A stretch of 64,000 bases of DNA. It comes from Pollenia angustigena (lineage: Eukaryota > Arthropoda > Insecta > Diptera > Polleniidae). Shown one piece after another: positions 23,241 to 34,928 of the stretch (position 1 is its first letter; each line of letters starts with the position of its first letter). The position numbers were made by a program, and so were the translations under genes. The stretch is from positions 250,321,127 to 250,385,126 of the forward strand of contig OV884056.1 in NCBI GenBank assembly GCA_930367215.1, read 5' to 3'. The notes under the pieces are model-generated. The model was not told the DNA's origin. It was given only the letters and a program-made list of their open reading frames with translations, and did not search any database.

Positions 23241-23399
23241 CACGGAGCCCGAGACCTCCCAACGAATGCAAAACCGTGGGTGGAAATCGGTTCGTGCGTG
23301 CTGGAGTTATAGCGTCAGGAAGGAAAACCCGACTTATTTTTATATAACAGATAATTATTAATTCCGCCTTTTATAAGTTTTTAATTAGGCCTAATGTTT

Positions 23400-23800
23400 T
23401 GGAATTTGAGTTTTTTATTTTTAAAAACTGACATAAAAAATCCCGTGTAAAAAGTTTTAAGCGAATACAATAAATTTTTTTAAATTTGTCCGCCTATTGG
23501 ATCTGGCATTTTAAATTTTTAAAAACTAACATCAGATTCATAATTAGCGACCCAAAAAATCCTGTGTAATAAGTTTTAAGCGAATTCGATCAATTTTTTA
23601 AAAATTGTACTCCATATTGAATCCGCCATTTTGATTTTTTAAAAACTAACATCAGATTCGTAATCAGCGACCCCAAAAAATCACGTGTAATAAGTTTAAA
23701 AATTGTCCGCCATATTGGATCCGTCAACTTACATTTTTAAAAACTGACATCAGATTCGTATTTAGCGACCCTAAAAACCTTGAGGTACCTAGTTTTATTA
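23400..23800. repeat. Degenerate tandem repeats, ~98-120 bp
   Basis: The phrase TTTTTAAAAACTRACATCAGATTCGT (in part) recurs near 23421, 23519, 23639 and 23735, each followed by GCGACCC-AAAAA and GTGTAATAAGTTTTAAGCG. Lies just outside the Helitron 5' end. No coding sense. Confidence 0.7.
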
Positions 23801-23906
23801 AAATTTATTGAATCCATATGAAGTAAATAATTTAGTCGCAATAAATTTCCAATGTCCCTGTGTGCGCCGGGCCGAAGAATTTACTTCTTTGTAGTATAAT
23901 AAACAT

Positions 23907-24110
23907 CAGGGGCCTAATTCTGGAAGTCGTGATCGAGTACTTTCTCGATTCAAAGGCAATTTTATTTATAATTTTTTTAGTCGATACTGAACGAATCGAA
24001 ATTATCTTTTCAGTATTGTGAAACTCAAATATGTGCTTAACAACAGTGAACAAATAATTCCGATTCGTTCAGTATTAACTGAAATAATTATTTTTATTTG
24101 GTACTAAATT
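23907..24110. mobile_element. GGGCCTAATTCTGG MITE, left part and decayed right arm
   Basis: CAG|GGGCCTAATTCTGGAAG begins at 23910. It shares GTCGTGATCGAG, CTGAACGAATCG and CGATTCGTTCAGTAT with the complete 39975-40203 copy. The right terminal arm is missing after about 24085. Confidence 0.75.
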
Positions 24111-25057
24111 TTTATTTTAACTTTTGTTACTGCCAATCAATATTCTTCAAGTGTGCTGCTAGATTTGAATATTTTTTAACGCAATCTACATAAATGATTT
24201 TATTGATTTTGGCTATTTGCTTTATAATTTTACAAAAATAAAAAAGGAGGTTATTAAAAAACTATAAAATGTTGTGTCTCCTTATGAATATACTATATTT
24301 TTAATAAGATTTTTACAGTGGGAAACAAAACTGCTAATTTCAAACTTTTTGAAATTGATTAAAAATGTTGCAATTCTATTTTAAAAATTTGTTAGTTTTA
24401 TTTAACAATTATTAAAGTATAAATCAAAATAGAAACAAATTTTTAAAATTTCTAAAATATATTGGACAACTTTAAAATCTTATGCGATCCGATGATATCA
24501 AACTTTAAATAGCGGCTCTATATAAAAAAGTGCTACATTTTTGGACGTGACAAAAAAAATAGAATAGAAATAAAAACTTCATTGATATACCTTTCATTGT
24601 TTGTTTTGTGAACAGCCTGGTTAAATGTAACGTGTTTGTGAAAAAGAAAAAAGGGCTTCATTTTGAAGAGTGTCTTAAAAGTGAGTATATTAAAAGCTAT
24701 ACATATTAAGTTTTAAAAGGACTTTCTTGGCATGTGCAAAAAATTGGACATTAGAGGGAAGGATCGGATATGACATTAGTGGCGCACAGTGTTTGATATC
24801 GAATTAAAGTCCCCAATTGCAAAAATGAAGCCATAGAAATGTCATGAATAACACGACGCAGTGTACAAAAAACTAAAACAGGATCGTTTAAAATTTTTTT
24901 TTTTTTTTTTTTTTGATATTAATATGAATCGAATTTGATTTTCAGAATATGTCTAAAAATAAAAATGCTTTTAAATTAACATAACAGTTTAATAAAAAAA
25001 ATATTTCGCATTAATAAGTAATGTAATTAGTGTGGCAACATTTGGTAATATTGGACT
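24111..25057. other. AT-rich DNA, nothing recognised
   Basis: T run at 24894-24914. 24600-24900 has a few G-containing phrases ('gaagccatagaaatgtcatgaa') that might be decayed transposon coding, but no frame is readable. Confidence 0.35.
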
Positions 25058-25232
25058 ACCTGATACATTTTGATCAAAAAAAAACTACTCCCTGGACTGG
25101 TCCAATGTAATGCAAGCATGGACCATGTCTTTGTTTAAAAGAGTTTGTAGTGAAACGACATGTCTTCGTTTTTTAACGACATGTTTTCGTTGTTAAACGA
25201 TTTCAGAGCTAATCCTCTGGATTATACTGATA
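25058..25232 (-). mobile_element. CCCTGCAAATAA MITE, partial reversed copy
   Basis: Shares 'ctactccctggactggtccaatg', 'gcaagcatggaccatg' and 'cgacatgtcttcg' phrases with 11715-11870. Lacks both ends and the other half of the element. Confidence 0.75.
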
Positions 25233-25320
25233 GTAGTTTAGACACAAATTTTGTAGATTTAAGATCGGTCAAAATGTTTCTGAGTTAGAGGGAGTCAAAG
25301 TTTGACATTTAAGCCCAACT
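25233..25320. repeat. Fragment of the 32.8/39.4 kb dispersed repeat
   Basis: TTAGACACAAATTTT, AGATCGGTCAAAA and TTTCTGAGTTAGAGG are shared with 32800-32860, and reversed with 39400-39490. Confidence 0.7.
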
Positions 25321-25385
25321 AATAAGTAGTTATCAAGCTGATTATTAGTAAGCAAATGTTCAGTAGTGAAAATAATAGAAGTAAA

Positions 25386-25692
25386 ACAGACTAGTTTACA
25401 CTATCACCCAAGTTTAACGTATTCTATAATAATTTGTGGCATAGATATCTAATAACTTTTGTTGCGACTGTCAAAAACTCTTATTTAAAATTACAGTTTC
25501 TGTTCACACTACATATCACACATGAACATGCTTTTGTTAAAATGAAAAATTTCAAAAAACGATGAAGTCGTATGGGATGTCAAATTGTTGTTCGTAATAC
25601 TTGTCATTTTCATGACACATTGCACTCTCACTATCACACTTTCTCATATTACTTGAGTTTATTACAAAGTAAAATAGTGTAAACCAGCCTTA
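25386..25692. mobile_element. ACTAGTTTACACTATC palindromic MITE
   Basis: Left CAGACTAGTTTACACTATC, right ATAGTGTAAACCAGCCTTAA. Interior CGACGAAGTCGTATGGGATGTC-type words in common with 11240-11597, so a related, diverged family. Confidence 0.7.
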
Positions 25693-26888
25693 AGTAGTTG
25701 CTGAGGTCATTACTTGTAAGTAATTTTTTAAGTTTTCAGAATAATGACAATTGTAATCACAACTACTTACCAGGTAACGTATGAAATAACTACCATCTAT
25801 TTCTAAAAATCAAAAAGTTTTCCTGGGATGTTTTAAATCGTCGGATATGATTGCCATACTTTTTTGTTTCAGTTTTTCCTCTTTCATGTATTAAATAACT
25901 ACTGTGAATAAAGTTGATTGGTCGTTATTGAAGTGGAATGACTATATGGCATCCTAAATAACATATTTATAGTTCTCTGGTAAATCAAACGAAATAACGA
26001 ATTCACCAGACTTCAAAATATTTTCAAATCCTTGAAGAATGACCACTGCTCTTTGACTAAAAATTCATGGTTTCTCAAATTTAGCAATCCTCTTCACATT
26101 TTTTCCACAAAATCATGCACATTTTAAATGATTAATTTCAATGTGCATCTTTCAGCCTGAAGCCATGATTCAAATTCTTTAAACTTTAACGCTGTTTCTT
26201 AAAAACTGATTTCCGAATGTCTCTTCACAATGACAATAAATATTTTTTTAAGATCATATAGGTAGTACATTTTACTAATAATAATAATAAAAACTACCTG
26301 TTCATTTTTACATTTAAACATAATGTTAAAATATACTCCCTGTGAACTTCTACCTTTCCAACCACTTTTTAAAGTCAAGTGTCATAACCTAAAAAATAAA
26401 CTGGTATTTCGGAGAATGGCCATAAAATATTTCCACCTTATTCCAAAACCTTCCTGGGGAATCTTATATTTTGAGAATAAAAATCACATTTCGTATTACG
26501 CGCGTTCAAAACTCCTTAAAGGTTTGACAAAAAAGCCGCATTCAAAGGCAGATAAAAGACTTAGGAAAAAAATTGGCGTTGAAAAATTAATGGCGGTCTG
26601 CCTCACGTTGCTGCCTTCCAACATCCAGCAGCCAAATCAACAGCTGCGCATAGTAATGCCAAGAAGGGATTGAAAATAAATAAGAAGAAAATAAACTCGT
26701 TACATAGGAGAGATAAAAATTGGGTATTTGAAAATTTGAAAACTTAAACACTTCATCAGCTACATTAAATTAAGTGTAAAACTAGTCATGATATAAAAGT
26801 TTCTTATATGATTAAAATTAAATTTTATTAAATTATGTATTTATCTTTTTATTTGTATTCTTTTTATTAGATATTATTAAATTTATAT
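25693..26888. other. AT-rich DNA with one unexplained open frame
   Basis: The plus frame 26323-26673 (116 codons) is less repetitive than its neighbours and rich in Lys/Arg (RSKLLKGLTKKPHSKADKRL), but I recognise no family, see no splice partners, and do not call it a gene. Confidence 0.3.
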
Positions 26889-27148
26889 CCCAGTAAAAAC
26901 TTCGCCTACAAAATAATGTGTTCAGTAATCTGAAAAACATAAGATGGCTACTTACAATTCTACTGAAAGAACCAATGAATTTTATAAGGGAAGTCCCAAA
27001 ATGAACGCATTCAAAAGTAAGTCATAATTTTTTTTACCTTCATATATCCAGAAAAAAGTAGTTATAGATGTAGTTATAGAAAGAAGCTACTAAATAATGA
27101 GTTAAAGAAGCTATTCATTTTGAAAAAGTAAGCGAAGTTTTTACTGGG
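26889..27148. mobile_element. CCCAGTAAAAACTTCGC MITE, ~258 bp
   Basis: Ends TCCCAGTAAAAACTTCGCC and, reversed, TCCCAGTAAAAACTTCGCT; most of the element pairs as one hairpin (TAGTTATAGAAAG-type words in both arms). Flanks ATAT/ATAT are consistent with a 2-4 bp duplication that cannot be fixed because the sequence is repetitive. Confidence 0.8.
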
Positions 27149-27603
27149 ATATTAATTTAATTACTATTACAAATTAAAAAAAAAATTTATTTGTCGACAT
27201 TCCTATAGAAAAAAAGTGATTTTATTCCTGGGATTAGCATATTGGGGTACTACAGTATCGAAGGTATAAAATTCTAGTTGGATATGTTACCGTCGCACAG
27301 TGGCTGAAAATCGTTTTTCATTGGCCAAAAATCTGTAACTTTTTAATCGACAGATAGATTCTTAAACTTTCTCCACTTTAAATTTCATTAAAATCGGTTG
27401 AGTAGTTATTGAGGAATTTAAGGTCAAAGTGGAACTTTAAATTTTTTTTTACTTTAGCGTGCAATATGGTTTTTTTAATTCTTTTAATTATTTAAAAATG
27501 TAATCTTTTGATTTAAATAATAATCATTAACATTTTTTGTAATAATGGGACACTCAAAAAATTAAATGCTAACTATAAAAAAAATTTTAACATAAAAAAA
27601 AAA

Positions 27604-29430
27604 TATTAGTATTGTGGTTATTTTATTGAACTATTTATGGTTTCTAATCCAAATTTTTTAATATTTTTAATTAGGCTTAAGTTCATTAAATTTAATTTTC
27701 ATTAAATTATTTTTATGAAGAAAGGAATTTTACAACATGAAAATTAATTAAAATTTATTGATAATTTTTCATTCTTGACTCAATCTGGGCTCGAACCCAG
27801 GTGTTTACGGACAGGTTACCCTGACATGTTTCGATTGCAACCACTCAATCTCCTCAGAGGGCTTGCCGTTTAACACTCGCAGCCATCGACGACTGCTGAC
27901 GTCATTAGTCAAACATCAATCCTTAAACCAAATTGTATTCAACCTTTTGGTAGATCGAAATTTGCTTTGAATGATTATCTATTTTAATTTATTTTAACAT
28001 GTTATTCCTTTACTTTTGTTTTTTCGTACTTTTTGTCAAGAATTCTTCTTGAAGTTCAAAGTACATATTTTTTGTTTTTTTTTTCATTTTTTTTTTTTTT
28101 TTTTTTGTCTTTCTTATTCTTGTTGACCTTTTCAGCACAACTTGAAGGACAAATGCAAACATAGAGCTCGTGCCTTAGCTTTAACAATTATTAGTATTGT
28201 GGTTATTTTATTGAACTATTTATGGTTTTTAATCCAAATTTTTTAATATTTTTAATTAGGCTTAAGTTCATTAAATTTAATTTTCATTAAAAAAAAAAAA
28301 AATGAAAAAAAAAAAAAAAAAAAATATGTACTTTGAACCAGGGTTTAAAAAGCTGCAGTCAAAGTCAAAAAATTGCTTTTTCTTCCACTTTCTGATTTTT
28401 CATTAGACAAAAATAAACCGTTGCTTTTACTTCTGATTCATTAAATGAAAACAGTCGCAGTGAAGGCAAAAGCAAAAAACGAAAAGTTGAACACAACAAA
28501 AAACATCAGCAGCCGACATGTTCGAAAGTGTTTGGTTTGACAGACTGAAACTTTTAATAAATCCCGAAGTTAACGAAGATGGGACGTTGTGTTCATTGTA
28601 TGTATATGAAAGCGATAATGATATTTTAAGTTTTATTTAATTTCGAAAAATTAAAAAGATTTGTTAAGCTTTAAAATAAATAAATATGTATGTACATATT
28701 TATGTATATATGTACGCATGTATTATTTAAAAAAAATATGGAAAACAAAAACAAAAACGCAACGTCCCATCTTCGATAACGACGGGATTTTTTAAAAGTT
28801 TCAGTAGGTCAAACAAAACACTGCCGAACATGTTGACTGCCGATGTTTTTTGTTGTGTACAACATTTCGTTTTTTGCTTTTGCATTCACTGCGACTTTTT
28901 TCATTTAATGAATCAGAAGTAAAGTCAACGGTTTATTTTTGTCCAATGACAAATGAAGATGTCGAAGTTACAGCACAATCTTATGACTTTTACTATCTCA
29001 ACTGCAGCTTTTTAAACGCTGCTTTGAACTTCAAGAAGAATTCTTGACAAAAAGTACGAAAAAACAAAAGTAAAGTAATAACATGTTAAAATAAATTAAA
29101 ATAGATAATCATTCAAAGCAAATTTCGATCTACCAAAAGGTTGAATACAATTTGGTTTAAGGATTGATGTTTGACTAATGACGTCAGCAGTCGTCGATGG
29201 CTGCGAGTGTTAAACGGCAAGCAATCTGAGGAGATTGAGTGGTTGCAATCGAAACATGTCAGGGTAACCTGTCCGTAAACACCTGGGTTCGAGCCCAGAT
29301 TGAGTCAAGAATGAAAAATTATCAATAAATTTTAATTAATTTTCATGTTGTAAAATTCCTTTCTTCATAAAAATAATTTAATGAAAATTAAATTTAATGA
29401 ACTTAAGCCTAATTAAAAATATAAAAAAAA
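27604..29430. mobile_element. Long foldback element with tRNA-like arms, nested in Transib
   Basis: Left arm (27604-~28105) is the reverse complement of the right arm (28289-28338 plus 29030-29425), apart from a hAT insertion in the right arm and loss of the outer ~60 bp of that arm. The same family occurs at 17641-18425 and, in part, at 28195-28290 and 43497-43632. Outer end reads AGTATTGTGGTTATTTTATT. Each arm holds a tRNA-like segment facing outwards (D-arm-like hairpin plus B-box GGTTCGAGCC). The loop (28106-28288) is T-rich and contains a partial second copy of the arm tip. No clear TSD was seen. Confidence 0.8.
28339..29021. mobile_element. hAT-type non-autonomous palindromic element
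   Basis: Termini CAGGGTTTAAAAAGCTGC and (right, reversed) CAGCGTTTAAAAAGCTGC; exact 8 bp duplication CTTTGAAC on both sides (28331-28338, 29022-29029). The opposite foldback arm holds the uninterrupted site as GTTCAAAG (28054-28061). Most of the 683 bp is one large imperfect palindrome centred near 28690. No transposase. Confidence 0.9.
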
Positions 29431-29720
29431 AAAAATAGTAAAATCCACTGGAAATTTTGCTATTATTGCTGAAAAATAAACAATTTTTTGCTTTCAAATT
29501 TGTTAACACTTATTTATTCTTATTTATTAAAACATTTCATACATATGTGGATAATGTATGGATAATAGCAGCAATAGATTTTAATAGCTTTTGTAACAAT
29601 GTGAGTTTCTGTTTATTATTATTTTTTACTAAAACAATGTCTGTCTTTGATCTAATGAATTATAATTATTGTTCATTTAATTGAAAGATTGATTGCAAAT
29701 ATTCCATATTCTGTTCTGTG

Positions 29721-30254
29721 TTATTTCTGTTCTTTAGTAGTTTTTTTGACTTCTTCATCTAAATCCCGATGTTCTACTTTCCATTGATTTCGAATACTGG
29801 AGATAAACGGATCTGACGTTGCCAATAATATATTAAATAGATCTTCATTAGTGGAATTTCGTGAAATTTTTCTAGTATTGTGCTCTCTATAAAATCTGTA
29901 ATCCTTATTTCTTTTTTCCTGAGCTTCCTCTGATAAATCTCCAAGTGGCACCAACTGATGTTTAATGATATCTTCGCCATGAAAGAGGATTTTGTGAACT
30001 GTAGCAGACATATTTCTCCATGGGTACTTGGTTGTATATATTCTTGCAGTTTCCTTAGCAAAATCTCCAAATTTTCTAGAGTCAATTTCTTCATTGCACG
30101 CAAGTACTTCTAGGATTATTTTAAATCTAAAAATGAGGTTAAAATCAACACCTGTTATTTCAGATGCTGTTTCTGGATCTGAAAAGAATCTTCTTGCGGT
30201 ATTGCCATCATTTGTATTGTATTTTGTATAAAATACCTGACACAAATTTAACAA
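29721..30254 (-). pseudogene. Transib transposase, C-terminal third (RAG1-core-like)
   Basis: 177 codons with a proper stop. The block NDGNTARRFF, then ITGVD, is followed by TVHKILFHGEDII and LSEEAQEKRNKDYRFYREHN. I align the last two with mouse RAG1 HKTLAHVPEII and ASEGNESGNKLFRRF; the Glu of AQE corresponds to the catalytic E962 region. This alignment is from memory. The reading frame is intact over this length. A CAG just before VFYTKYN may be a splice acceptor, so upstream exons may have existed; they are not recognisable between here and the right end. Likely a relic: two thirds of the protein is missing. Confidence 0.8.
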
Positions 30255-31133
30255 CGCATTGCATAGCTATAGGGTCATGGAATATTATTAGAGTCAGAAA
30301 AACAAATAAAATAAAAAGACAAAACAAAATTTAAAAATCCCTTCTAAGGTGGGATTCACAATATACCTGTTTTGCGTAAACGCGTGTCTAAGCTCTTTAT
30401 TCTACTATTAAATACGCTAGTATGAACGTAGTGTAACGGATAAGGATGAATCAGGGTAGCTATACGTTTTTCTGATTTTGTAACATTAATAAAATTTTTT
30501 ATATGTACTACCTGTATTATGTTTGATTGCGATCAACTTTCCCTATATCATAAAATTTTTTTTTGAAGACAATAGCACATGATTTCTGTTACTTCTGCAA
30601 ACATTTTTGCGGAATAAAAAAAATTGTAAAAAACAATTTAAAAAAAAAAATTTTTTTCTGAGTAATTTCATTAAAATTACCTTTCTATCAGTGGTTTTAC
30701 CTTCTTAATCCCTTTTGATATGCAAAAGTTCTATTCTACTAAAGTTGAAATTTGACAAAAATATAGTAGTTTAAAAAATATGTCCTAACATCTCAAATAT
30801 AAATAACACAACAGTCGCAAATATTACCTTTTTAAAGATAACAAGACTACCAACCTAGCAGAAAAGCAAGCAGGTCGTTATCGCTTATAGTTTTTGTGCA
30901 ATGATAATTTCTTTCGGATTAAATATTAAAAAAAATACTTTTTTCTGAATTAAAAAAAAAAGTTGTGTTTAACAACATGGCACACCCACAATTACCAATA
31001 TTTTGACCAAATGTTTAGGCTACCTTAGTTTTAATATGTTTACTATTAAATCAAATTAAAATTTTTGAAATCGGTGACAAACAAAAATTGGACTTTTGGC
31101 CAATGAAATAAAATTTTCAGCCACTGTGCGTCG

Positions 31134-32079
31134 GAGAGGTTAATTTGTCTAGACTATTAGCATAAGTTTTATATTTAAGGTTTTAGAAACCCTTAAACAC
31201 AACTAGGAAAGAATTCAAAATAGTGCATATGCTAAAAATTGAAAAACCGTCGTCTTGAGTTAGAAATTATTTTTTTTTTTATATTCCCGGGACGGAATAA
31301 AAAATTTCAATTATTATATTTCCCGATTTTTGTTGCGGGATCCCGGGAAATTAAAAATTCCTCATGGTTTCAGAAAACAGCTATTTATACTTTGAAATTT
31401 AGTTTTCTATCCTCTAAAAATTAGCATCTGTTGATGGGTTGTCGATCAGTTCAAGACGTGAGTACATTCGTAAATCAATGTCTACTAATGCAATAAATCT
31501 ACTAAAAGCAGAATGAGCCGTGCAACAGTTGATAATTAATAAAGAACATAAATTCAAAAAAAATGCAAGCAGTAAATTTTCATTGTCCATGGCCAAGTCT
31601 TAAAAATAGGAGATGCCTAAACATATCGCACCTTTATCGCAACAAAGTCATATCTACAAAAAAATCGAGCTTGGCAAAATGCGATTAAAGTTTTCAAAAT
31701 GTACCGATTTATAGATATATTTTGCTATACCTTCGGTTCAGTTTGAGATATAATACTGATTTTTTTGTTTCGAGAAGGTATGAAGGAACAGTTTAATTAA
31801 TTAACTTAAAATTTTTATCAAAGTTTTTCTTGGGATTCAAAAATTAATTATCAAGGTTTCGTTATAATGTGCTAGGCCAGATCATCAGGAAACTTCATCC
31901 AAAGGTTTTAGAAAAACTTAAGATATTATACAAATAAAACTGTTAAGCGAATAAGAATTATAAGCCCCAGTTTTACTTGTAACAATATCAAAGCTTAAAC
32001 AAAATCAACAGCAATGAACAGTGAGTTTATCTTTTCTTACATCTCCGACCACAATTGGTTGATTTTTTGTTAACTCTAA
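31134..32079. repeat. Dispersed repeats right of the Transib
   Basis: 31205-31260 (GTGCATATGCTAAAAATTG and on) recurs at 33380-33430. 31810-31880 (AAAGTTTTTCTTGGGATTCA and on) recurs at 33985-34045. 31875-32065 matches 20200-20500 reversed. 'cccgggacgg' / 'gatcccggga' words at 31287-31347 hint at an old hAT tip. No gene. Confidence 0.5.
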
Positions 32080-32609
32080 GAGCCACTTTTTGGGTTTGAG
32101 ATTAGCGATTAAATTAACTTTAATCTCCATATTTACTTTTTGAGTTGTATTTTTTTAACTTTTTTTTTGTTAGTTTAAGCGGCCAACGGTGTTGGTTTAA
32201 ACCTTAACTTAAACTGTCAACATACACATGTTTACCATAAAGAACTTTCGCAAAAATATAAACAAAAATACATTTTAAAACATTGCTTAGCACTTTTATA
32301 AAATTGTTCCATTCTATATTTTTTCTTTAATATATTTTTTCTTTAAACATAAAAAATTTCTACCTTGTTAAACAATATTAAATTCGCGCATTTTCTTCTT
32401 CTTTTTTGAAAACAAACATATTGCTTGATAAAAAGTTGACATTTGCAAAAAAATGTTGCCATTTATGGTAGCTCAGTATGGTAGCACTACATATGGTTTA
32501 AGCCACCACCCAAAAATATCTAATTCAATTAATACAAGATTAACTTAATTCTCAGATTAGCTAATTATAGAATTAAATTCACTTTAATCTCAAACCCAAA
32601 AATTGGCTC
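32080..32609. mobile_element. GAGCCACTTTTTGGGTTTGAG element (Harbinger-like), 530 bp
   Basis: Ends GAGCCACTTTTTGGGTTTG and, reversed, GAGCCAATTTTTGGGTTTG; TAA duplication at 32077-32079 and 32610-32612. Sub-terminal TTTAATCTC words in both arms. No transposase. Confidence 0.88.
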
Positions 32610-32649
32610 TAAATGTAGTTGTAGTGTGGTAAAGAAAAAAACAAAAATA

Positions 32650-34914
32650 AAACAAATTTCAACAAATAAAAACTGGGAATTATTTCCTTCTGAAGGTTAC
32701 TTTAAATTATATTCAACATTTTTCATTTTTCGAATTTATTCTATGAGCTAAATTTCAGTTGAAATTACCACCAAGCTTAGTCCTATTAAATAGTAGATTA
32801 GACACAAATTTTCAACAAGATCGGTCAAAAAGTTTCTGAGTTAGAGGGGGCCAAAGTTTGGCATTTTGTCCATACAGGTGTTGTTTCTCATCCATGTAAC
32901 TTATTACCTATTGGTGTTAGACAAATTTGTCCCAAGTAGCTTCGATAGCTATTTCATCAATCTTTTAAAAAAAAAATAATATCTTTTTTTTTAATTTATT
33001 AAAATTATTTTTTTTTTTAATTTAAATTTCCTTTAAGGTAGTTTTGGTCGCTTTTTGGGATACGAGTGGCTTATGTATAAAAAAAATAGTTTTCAATTTT
33101 TAGCATATGCACTGCTCTTTCTCATCCATGTAACTTATTACCTATTGGTGTTAGACAAATTTGTCCCAAGTAGGTTCGATAGCTATTTCATCAATCTTTT
33201 AAAATAAAATATTTTTGTTTTTTTTTTAAAAATTTTGAAATTTTTTTTTTTTAATTTAAATCTTTTTTTTATTTTTTTTTTTTAGCGGAAATGTTTTTTG
33301 TTTTTTTTTTTTTTTTGCTCAAAAGAAAGCTTATGTATTTTCCTTTAAGGTAGTTCTGGTCTTTTAGGAAAAAATTGAAAATAGTGCTGCATATGCTAAA
33401 AATGTAAAAACCCTCGTCTTGAGTTAGAAATTAGAAATTTAGAAATCCCAAAAAGCGACCAAAACTACCTTAAAGGAAAAGACATAAGCTTTCTTTTGAG
33501 CAAAAAAAAAAAAAAAAACATTCCGGATTAAAAAAAAAAATATTTTTAAATTTAAAAAAAAATTTTTAAAAATTAAAAAAAAACAAAAATATTTTTTTTA
33601 AAAAGATTGATCAAATAGCTATCTAAGCTACTTGGGACAAATTTGTCTAACACCAATAGGTAATAAGTTACATGGATGAGAAACAACACCTGTCACCCAA
33701 ATCGGAAGACATAGATTTAAAAACTGGGTCACTTGACATGAAATCCCCCTTATGTATTTTATAAAGCTTTTTTGTAATAGTCCTATTCCTTCAATTTTTC
33801 AGAAATGACTTTATACACTACCAGACTATTATATTGAAAAATTTAAGGAATAGAACTATTACAAAAAAGCTTTATAAAATAAAAAACTGAAATTTAGCTC
33901 ATAGAATAAATTTGAAAAATGTTGAATAAAACAAATTTCTTTATTTTATTTTATTTTATTTACACTGCCACATGCATATTAGTTATCAAAGTTTTTCTTG
34001 GGATTCAAAAATTAATTATCAAGGTTTCGTTATAATGTGCTAAATTCCCATTTCACTTTTTACTTTTTTGAGATATAACCATTTTGCAATAAAGGAGCGA
34101 TATGTTTATAAGGTGAAAAAAACACAAATTTGTTTCGTTTTGTGACGGCTTATATACCCTTGAAGTGTGGGGAAACCGAAATAAAAAAACCATGGAAACT
34201 CGTATAAGATACTACAACATACAATTTTAAAAACTCATTGTCCTTACGATTACACGTGGATATTATAAGAAGAAGTCCGGTTGATGCTATTTTTGCATCT
34301 GTACATTTGACTGATATAGACGTAGCTTATAATGAAGAAAAATTTGTTTCTGATTGTGAATTAGAAGCATGCAACAACTTTAAACTTTTGCACTTTAAAC
34401 TATTTATCCAATCTCGGTAAAAAAAAGTGAACGAAATTTTTCGGAAACATGGTAATTAGTAAATAAAATCAGAAATATACTCTTGGTCGACTTCCTAAAC
34501 GCATTGAGTGTGTTTAAATGTTATTTCCTAAGCTGTTAAAAATTTAAATATATTTATTTAAAATATTTAATCTATTCAACATTTTTTATTTTTTCGAATT
34601 TATTCTATGAGCTAAAGCTTTTTTGTAATAGTCCTATTCATTCAATTTTTAGGAGTGACTTTATACAACTACCAGACTGTTATATTGTATCTTCTTCTTA
34701 CATTTTACCTTAGCTTTCCTTTGGATAGCAATGAAGATATTGTATGTACAGAAAAATTTACAGTTATGAGACACCAGCAGAATGTAATGCATTTTCAGGC
34801 CCGCTACGGCCTTCGTCAGCATTCTTTGTGTCACACTGGATAGTGATACTTTATAAATTTAATGTATTTAACTCAACAGTTTTAACAAATAGAAACTGGG
34901 AATAATTTCTTTTC
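32650..34914. repeat. Dispersed repeat block with a 0.6 kb palindrome
   Basis: 33115-33365 and 33435-33690 are inverted copies ('cttattacctattggtgttagac', 'aaagaaagcttatgt') around a ~60 bp centre; 32885-33060 is a further direct copy of the outer part. 34755-34865 matches 63050-63115 ('gcccgctacggccttcgtcag'). 32690-32765 is the undisrupted relative of the LINE target. Poly-T and poly-A tracts abound. No gene. Confidence 0.65.
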
Positions 34915-34928
34915 ATAAGCTACTTTAT

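Larger units (their letters stand above)
21633..23351 (-). mobile_element. Helitron-like element with PIF1-type helicase remnant
   Basis: Read on the minus strand the element starts A|TCTGTTATATAAAAATAA (23351) and ends GGGTTTGCTAG|T (21633): 5' TC, 3' CTAG and insertion between A and T are the Helitron rules. A short CGAA/TTCG hairpin lies about 14 nt before CTAG. Inside are a broken helicase (21680-22415) and a 259 bp tandem array (22430-23240). No Rep/HUH domain is visible, so it is non-autonomous. Confidence 0.75.
27296..31128 (-). mobile_element. Transib (RAG1-related) DNA transposon, internally rearranged, with nested insertions
   Basis: Both ends begin CACAGTGGCTGAAAAT and continue imperfectly to TTGGCCAAAA, about 35 bp. 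The element is flanked by the 5 bp duplication CGTCG (27291-27295 and 31129-31133). A CGNCG target and a CACWRTG-like start are the published signature of Transib elements, and CACAGTG is identical to the V(D)J recombination-signal heptamer. The minus-strand open frame at 30254-29721 encodes a Transib-like transposase C-terminus. A foldback element (27604-29430) interrupts the left half and itself holds a hAT element. No sequence for the first catalytic aspartates was found inside, so the copy cannot be autonomous. Confidence 0.85.

Noticed and set aside
22241..23361. Plus-strand frames of 60-98 codons with GRKSGRG-type repeats
   Set aside because: They arise from the 259 bp tandem units of the Helitron and overlap the helicase remnant on the other strand.
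26323..26673. 116-codon plus frame as a gene
   Set aside because: Low-identity, Lys/Arg-rich, no recognised domain, no splice partners and no conserved context. Kept only as an unexplained frame.
27761..27830. Functional tRNA gene on the minus strand
   Set aside because: Same reason as for the 18.2 kb arm: a tRNA-like segment of a foldback arm, not a full cloverleaf.
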